The notes under the pieces were generated by a model. That model was not told the origin of the DNA and did not search any database. It saw only the letters and a program-made list of their open reading frames with translations. A stretch of 64,000 nt of DNA from Pseudomonas poae (lineage in GTDB: Bacteria; Pseudomonadota; Gammaproteobacteria; Pseudomonadales; Pseudomonadaceae). A program made the position numbers and the translations under genes. Shown piece after piece: positions 60,085 to 64,000 of this stretch (positions within the stretch are counted from its first letter, which is position 1; every line of letters starts with the position of its first letter). The stretch covers positions 186,001 to 250,000 of the forward strand of contig NZ_JYLI01000003.1 in the NCBI RefSeq assembly GCF_001439785.1, in the 5' to 3' direction.

Positions 60085-60669
60085 CTAGATCCACCCGCTG
60101 CTTTGCATCGCCTTGTAGACCGCCACGATGGCCAGGATGAAAAACGCCGTCGCTGCCAGTCGGCGAATCAAGGTCAGCGGCAGTTTCTCCGCCGCAAAAT
60201 TCCCTGCCAGCACCACCGGTACGTTGGCAATCAACATGCCCAGCGTCGTGCCGATAATCACCAGCCACAGCTCCGGATACTGCGCCGCCAGCATCACCGT
60301 GGCGATCTGCGTCTTGTCACCGATCTCCGCGAGGAAGAACGCAATCAGCGTAGTGAGGAACGGTCCGAACTTGCGCGTCGTGCTGGCCTCGTCATCGTCA
60401 AGCTTGTCCGGCACCAGCGTCCACAAGGCCGTGGCACAAAAGCTCGCGGCGAGAATCCAGTGCAGCACTGCGTCCGAGAAGAAGCTGCCAAACCAGGCGC
60501 CCACGGCACCGGCGGCCGCATGGTTGGCCAGGGTCGCGGCGACGATGCCTGCGATGATTGGCCAGGGTTTGCGAAAGCGTGCGGCAAGGATGAGCGCGAG
60601 CAGTTGCGTCTTGTCGCCGATTTCGGCCAAGGCAACGATTGCGGTGGGGACGAGCAGAGAATCCAGCAT
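60085..60669 (-). CDS. GDT1/TMEM165-family manganese exporter (UPF0016)
   Basis: This 194-residue membrane protein has six to seven helices and two copies of the family motif E-x-G-D-K-T: residues 16-21 (EIGDKT) and 115-120 (EIGDKT). The family exports Mn2+ (MneA in Vibrio cholerae) or exchanges Mn/Ca. A yybP-ykoY riboswitch directly upstream supports the manganese assignment. The ATG at 60669 follows a GC-rich leader ending in CCTACCTG. Confidence 0.93.
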   Translation of the reverse strand: MLDSLLVPTAIVALAEIGDKTQLLALILAARFRKPWPIIAGIVAATLANHAAAGAVGAWFGSFFSDAVLHWILAASFCATALWTLVPDKLDDDEASTTRKFGPFLTTLIAFFLAEIGDKTQIATVMLAAQYPELWLVIIGTTLGMLIANVPVVLAGNFAAEKLPLTLIRRLAATAFFILAIVAVYKAMQSSGWI

Positions 60670-60699
60670 CAGGTAGGTTCCAGGGGCGGGTCGACACGG

Positions 60700-60890
60700 C
60701 TATGACACGTACAGCCCTCCCGCCCCGGGTAAGGTGTGCGTGTCATAGGTCTTGTCAAACCCCGGTCCGTCTGTGCGGACTCCTGGGTCGCATACGCCAT
60801 GGTCTGTTGACCAAGTATGTTGACGTATGCCGGACGAGATTGAACTCGTGGGAGACTACTCCCCTAGGACGGAGCGGATTCTGCCTAGCC
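60700..60890 (-). promoter_or_regulatory. yybP-ykoY (manganese-sensing) riboswitch upstream of the GDT1-family gene
   Basis: Read on the minus strand, the leader contains GGGGAGTAGTCTCCC (60850-60864), then CGTCAACATACTTGGTC and a closing hairpin, the conserved core of the yybP-ykoY class. A later stem involving GGGGCGGGAGGG near the start codon may hide or free the ribosome site. In E. coli this class binds Mn2+ and turns on mntP and alx. The consensus match is seen by eye; limits are approximate. Confidence 0.87.
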
Positions 60891-60927
60891 AGGACACATT
60901 CGGCAAGCCTTCTTTTTCAAACGCCCG

Positions 60928-61926
60928 TTAGGGACGCTTGGCGCGGTAAATGCGAAAACCGTTGCCCTCGGCCTTCACCGCACAGATGCCCAGGTGCTCT
61001 TCGATCAGCGGCTGATACTTGAGGAAACTGTTGGCGACCAGGCGAAGTTCGCCGCCTTTTGCCAGGTGTTTCGCCGCTTTTCGGAGCAGGTTTTCGGTGG
61101 CGAAATAATCGGTGTGCACGCCGACATGAAACGGCGGGTTGCTCAGGATCGCGTTCAATCCCATCGGCGCGGCGTCGATACCGTTGCCGGTCAGCACCTC
61201 GGCTTCCAGGCCGTTGGCTGCCAGGGTGAGGCGACTGCTGGCGGTGGCGAAGGCGTCTACGTCCAGCATCGTCACGCTGTTGTGCGGGTAACGCCGCTTG
61301 ACCGCAGCCCCCAGCACACCTGCGCCGCAACCGAAGTCCAGCAGATGGCCGCTCGGCAGCTTGTCCAGATGCGCCAACAACAACTCGGTGCCGAGATCCA
61401 GGCGCCCGTGGCTGAACACGCCCGGCAGGCTGACCACTTTCAGCGGGCCCTCGGCCAGCGGCACCTCGAACACCTGTGCCAGGCTTTCCAGTTCAACGGC
61501 CTGCGGTGCATCGACCACGGTGATTTGCCACAGCTGGCAATGCCGCGCGTTATCCAGCTTGCGCGGTTTGCCGAACGGGACCAACTGCTTGGCGGCGCTT
61601 TCGATACCGCCTTTTTTCTCACCCACCAGAAACAGTTCGGCGCCGGGCAGGCGCGCGGCCACCGCATTGAGCAGGTAATCGGTGAGGTCCTTGGACTTGG
61701 GCAGGAAGATCACCGCCGCGTCGAACGGGCGCTCGGGCACATTCACGCCAAACGCGCTGCGCTCCGGGAAGCGTGCGTCGAGCGCTGCCTGGTCACCGGC
61801 ATGCCAGCACCAGCCGTGGGCATTGGGCAGGCGACCGAGCAAGTCGTCGGCCGGCAAACCCACCAGCAGCAGGTTGCCTTGAAAAAGTTCGGGCTGGCGA
61901 AGCAGTACTTCACTGCGCGGATCCAT
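60928..61926 (-). CDS. rsmC: 16S rRNA (guanine-N2-)-methyltransferase RsmC-like
   Basis: This 332-residue class I SAM methyltransferase has duplicated halves: a degenerate N-terminal domain and a catalytic C-terminal domain with [10 protein letters not shown] (SAM site) and NPPFH (the N-methylation motif IV of RsmC/RlmG enzymes). RsmC methylates G1207 of 16S rRNA; RlmG is the close alternative, but the length fits RsmC better. The ATG at 61926 gives [15 protein letters not shown]. It shares the upstream region of the GDT1 gene only in the sense of orientation. Confidence 0.88.
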   Translation of the reverse strand: MDPRSEVLLRQPELFQGNLLLVGLPADDLLGRLPNAHGWCWHAGDQAALDARFPERSAFGVNVPERPFDAAVIFLPKSKDLTDYLLNAVAARLPGAELFLVGEKKGGIESAAKQLVPFGKPRKLDNARHCQLWQITVVDAPQAVELESLAQVFEVPLAEGPLKVVSLPGVFSHGRLDLGTELLLAHLDKLPSGHLLDFGCGAGVLGAAVKRRYPHNSVTMLDVDAFATASSRLTLAANGLEAEVLTGNGIDAAPMGLNAILSNPPFHVGVHTDYFATENLLRKAAKHLAKGGELRLVANSFLKYQPLIEEHLGICAVKAEGNGFRIYRAKRP

Positions 61927-61957
61927 GGTCAGCTCCTTGAAAAAGGGGCGCAGTCTA

Positions 61958-62920
61958 TCAACTGACGACCCGCAGCGGGGCACCACTAAAAAAGCCCCGA
62001 GCGTTTTCCGCCAGTTGGCCGACGATACGCTGGCGCGCCTCGCGACTGCCCCAGGCGTTATGCGGCGTGACGATCAACCGAGGAGTATCACCGGCCAGCA
62101 GCGGGTTGCCATTGACCGGCGGCTCCACGCTCAACACATCCGTGGCGGCGCCGCCCAGATGCCCGCTGCGCAACGCGTCGGCCAGCGCCTGTTCATTGAT
62201 CAAGCCGCCGCGTGCGGTGTTGACCACCAGCGCGCCGGGCTTGAGCAGTGCGAGCTCGCGGGCGCCGATCAAATCGCGGGTGTGCTCGTTGAGCGGGCAG
62301 TGCAGGGTCAGTGCGTCGATCTGCGCCAGCAACTCATCCAGCGGCACCCGATCCGCGCGGGCGGGGCGGCCAGGAATCGCGCCCAGCAGCACGCGCATGC
62401 CAAAGGCCTCGGCCAGCCGCGCAACGGCGCTGCCCAGTTCGCCATGGCCGAGCAGGCCGAGCGTCTTGCCTTGCAGCTCGACAATCGGATGGTCCAGCAG
62501 GCAAAACTGCCTGGCTTCCTGCCATTTGCCAGCGGCCACGTCGCGCTGATAGTCCTGCAGGCGCGTGGCCAGGTTGAGCAGCAGCATCAGCGTGTGCTGC
62601 GCCACCGACGGCGTTCCGTAGCCCTGGCAGTTGCTCACGGTGATGCCGTGGGCGCGGGCGGCCGCAAGGTCAACGTTGTTGGTGCCGGTGGCCGATACCA
62701 GGATCAGCTTGAGTTCGGGGCAGGCTGCCAGCGTGTCGGCGTCGAGCACGATCTTGTTGCTGATGGCGATCTGGGCACCCTGCAGGCGTTCGATCACATT
62801 CTGCGCGGTGGTCTGCTCGCACAGCTGCAGGTCGCTGAAGCAGGCCTGCAAACCGCTGAGGTCGAGGTCGCCAAGGTCGAGGGAGGGGTGATCGAGGAAG
62901 ACGGCGTGGCGATTGTTCAT
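61958..62920 (-). CDS. D-2-hydroxyacid dehydrogenase (glycerate/hydroxypyruvate reductase-like)
   Basis: This 320-residue NAD(P)-dependent dehydrogenase has the cofactor motif GHGELG ([16 protein letters not shown]) and the catalytic Arg (NTARGGLI), Glu ([10 protein letters not shown]) and His (TPHNAWGS). The [20 protein letters not shown] part resembles hydroxypyruvate/glyoxylate reductases, which is the most likely activity. The ATG at 62920 is used; a TTG two codons before is in frame. It is divergent from the LysE-type exporter gene. Confidence 0.9.
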   Translation of the reverse strand: MNNRHAVFLDHPSLDLGDLDLSGLQACFSDLQLCEQTTAQNVIERLQGAQIAISNKIVLDADTLAACPELKLILVSATGTNNVDLAAARAHGITVSNCQGYGTPSVAQHTLMLLLNLATRLQDYQRDVAAGKWQEARQFCLLDHPIVELQGKTLGLLGHGELGSAVARLAEAFGMRVLLGAIPGRPARADRVPLDELLAQIDALTLHCPLNEHTRDLIGARELALLKPGALVVNTARGGLINEQALADALRSGHLGGAATDVLSVEPPVNGNPLLAGDTPRLIVTPHNAWGSREARQRIVGQLAENARGFFSGAPLRVVS

Positions 62921-63008
62921 GCTCAACTGTACCTTTTGCGGCGAAGTTCGAAGGCGTAATCTGCCGAGACTATCAGATGAAATAATCCGTTACGTAATGG
63001 GAGCGAAC

Positions 63009-63641
63009 ATGTACCTCGCCGAGTTTTTGACCGTGGCCCTCATTCACCTGTTGGCGGTGGCCAGCCCTGGCCCTGACTTCGCCGTGGTGGTGCGCGAAAG
63101 CGTCACCCACGGCCGTCGCGCCGGGACTTGGACCGCGCTGGGCGTCGGCTCGGCGATTTTCGTGCACGTGGGCTACTCGTTGCTCGGCATCGGCTTGATC
63201 GTGTCCCAGTCCATCGTACTGTTCAACGCGCTGAAATGGGCGGCAGCCGCCTACCTGCTCTACATCGGCTTCAAGGCTCTGCGCGCGCAGCCGGCCAAAC
63301 CGCTCGCCGAGGGCGAGTTGCAGCGTGAAGCGGGCGAGCGCACGCCGCGTGGGGCGTTTACTGCCGGGTTCGTCACCAACGGCCTGAATCCCAAGGCCAC
63401 GCTGTTCTTTCTGTCGCTGTTCACCGTGGTGATCAACCCGCACACGCCGCTGGCGGTGCAGGCCGGCTACGGCGTGTACCTGGCGGTGGCGACGGGGTTG
63501 TGGTTCTGCCTGGTGGCGATGCTGTTCAGCCAGCAGCGCGTGCGCGCCGGGTTTGCGCGGATGGGGCACTGGTTCGATCGCACCATGGGCGCCGTGTTGA
63601 TTGCCATCGGCGTGAAGCTGGCGTTCACCAGCATGAAATAA
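63009..63641 (+). CDS. LysE-family amino-acid exporter
   Basis: This 210-residue exporter has about six helices and the LysE/RhtB N-terminus MYLAEFLTVALIHLLAVASPGPDFAVVVRESV. The FVTNGLNPKATLFFLSLFTV segment is the family's second signature. Substrates of this group are homoserine, threonine or other amino acids and cannot be told apart by eye. GGGAG is 5 bases before the ATG at 63009; the longer in-frame start at 62913 would run into the divergent gene's start region. Confidence 0.92.
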   Translation: MYLAEFLTVALIHLLAVASPGPDFAVVVRESVTHGRRAGTWTALGVGSAIFVHVGYSLLGIGLIVSQSIVLFNALKWAAAAYLLYIGFKALRAQPAKPLAEGELQREAGERTPRGAFTAGFVTNGLNPKATLFFLSLFTVVINPHTPLAVQAGYGVYLAVATGLWFCLVAMLFSQQRVRAGFARMGHWFDRTMGAVLIAIGVKLAFTSMK

Positions 63642-63786
63642 CCCGCTGGCGTTTCTCAAAAGCTGGCGCAAAGCTAGCATTTGCAGCGCTCTGCAAATCA
63701 TTCCTTTGGCTGATTTGGTTGAAACACAAGGCCTCTACAGTGCAAGTCTTCAAGCCAAGACCGTGCAGTCATAAAAAGGGATTCGT

Positions 63787-64000
63787 ATGTTGCAGACCCG
63801 TGTTATCCCGCCCGCCGAAGGCGCTTACCAATACCCGTTGTTGATCAAGCGCCTGTTGATGTCCGGCACCCGCTACGAAAAGACCCGGGAAATCGTCTAC
63901 CGCGACAGGCTGCGCTACACCTATCCCACCTTGATCGAGCGCGTCGCGCGGCTGGCCAACGTGCTCACCGCAGCCGGGGTCAAGGCCGGTGACACCGTCG
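63787..64000 (+). CDS. AMP-binding fatty acid/acyl-CoA ligase (3'-truncated by window edge)
   Basis: Only 71 codons are visible: MLQTRVIPPAEGAYQYPLLI..., followed by TYPTLIERVARLANVLTAAGVKAGDTV, which is the typical start of the ANL superfamily N-terminal domain. The N-terminus resembles medium/long-chain fatty-acyl-CoA ligases of pseudomonads (AlkK type). The catalytic P-loop and later motifs are outside the window. AAGGG is 6 bases before the ATG. Confidence 0.85.
   Translation, partial: MLQTRVIPPAEGAYQYPLLIKRLLMSGTRYEKTREIVYRDRLRYTYPTLIERVARLANVLTAAGVKAGDTV

Overview
This 64 kb window is a chromosomal segment of a Pseudomonas, most likely of the P. fluorescens group. The reasons are the high GC content, several REP/REPIN hairpins of the type common in fluorescent pseudomonads, and blocks of genes in the order familiar from P. 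aeruginosa and P. fluorescens: petBC-sspAB; gatBAC/mreBCD-maf-rng-yhdP-tldD-darP-pmbA; fagA-fumC-orfX-sodA; ptsO-rapZ-ptsN-hpf-rpoN-lptBAC-kdsCD/mlaFEDCB-ibaG-murA-hisGDC; uraA-upp/hpt. I see no insertion sequence, prophage, CRISPR array, tRNA or rRNA.

Layout. Positions 1-3101 hold the end of the cytochrome bc1 operon (cytochrome b, cut by the window edge, and c1) and sspA-sspB. Positions 3260-9847 are a galactarate/glucarate catabolic cluster: an FCD-type GntR regulator, KdgD, an aldehyde dehydrogenase, a GudP-like permease and GarD. It is bounded by REP elements and looks like an accessory insertion between conserved blocks. Positions 10010-12845 hold an AEC transporter, then a leftward trio of RlpA-like lipoprotein, Ca/Na antiporter and a carboxymuconolactone decarboxylase-like protein.

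Positions 13007-29631 hold the GatCAB amidotransferase (leftward) and, rightward, mreBCD, maf, RNase G, YhdP, a nitrilase-family amidase, TldD and PmbA, with darP leftward between the last two. Positions 29730-33541 are the Fur-box-preceded fagA-fumC-orfX-sodA operon and a ZIP transporter. Positions 33568-40567 are leftward: nitrogen PTS, RapZ, HPF, RpoN, Lpt proteins and Kdo synthesis. Positions 40874-48973 are rightward: the Mla lipid transport system, IbaG, MurA and HisGDC. Positions 49039-52500 hold uracil and hypoxanthine salvage genes with two small conserved proteins, followed by mqo. Positions 54053-58357 are mostly small genes of unknown function plus an acyltransferase. The end holds an HMCES/YedK protein, an M48 lipoprotein protease, a GDT1-family manganese exporter behind a yybP-ykoY riboswitch, RsmC, a 2-hydroxyacid dehydrogenase, a LysE exporter and the start of an acyl-CoA ligase.

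Most of the window is ordinary core genome and I found no undescribed multi-gene system. The most interesting signals are two genes (mreC and the Ca/Na antiporter) whose only sensible start codon is ATT behind a strong Shine-Dalgarno sequence, repeated GTAC-centred boxes at the galactarate cluster, a manganese riboswitch, and a few uncharacterised small proteins in conserved contexts.
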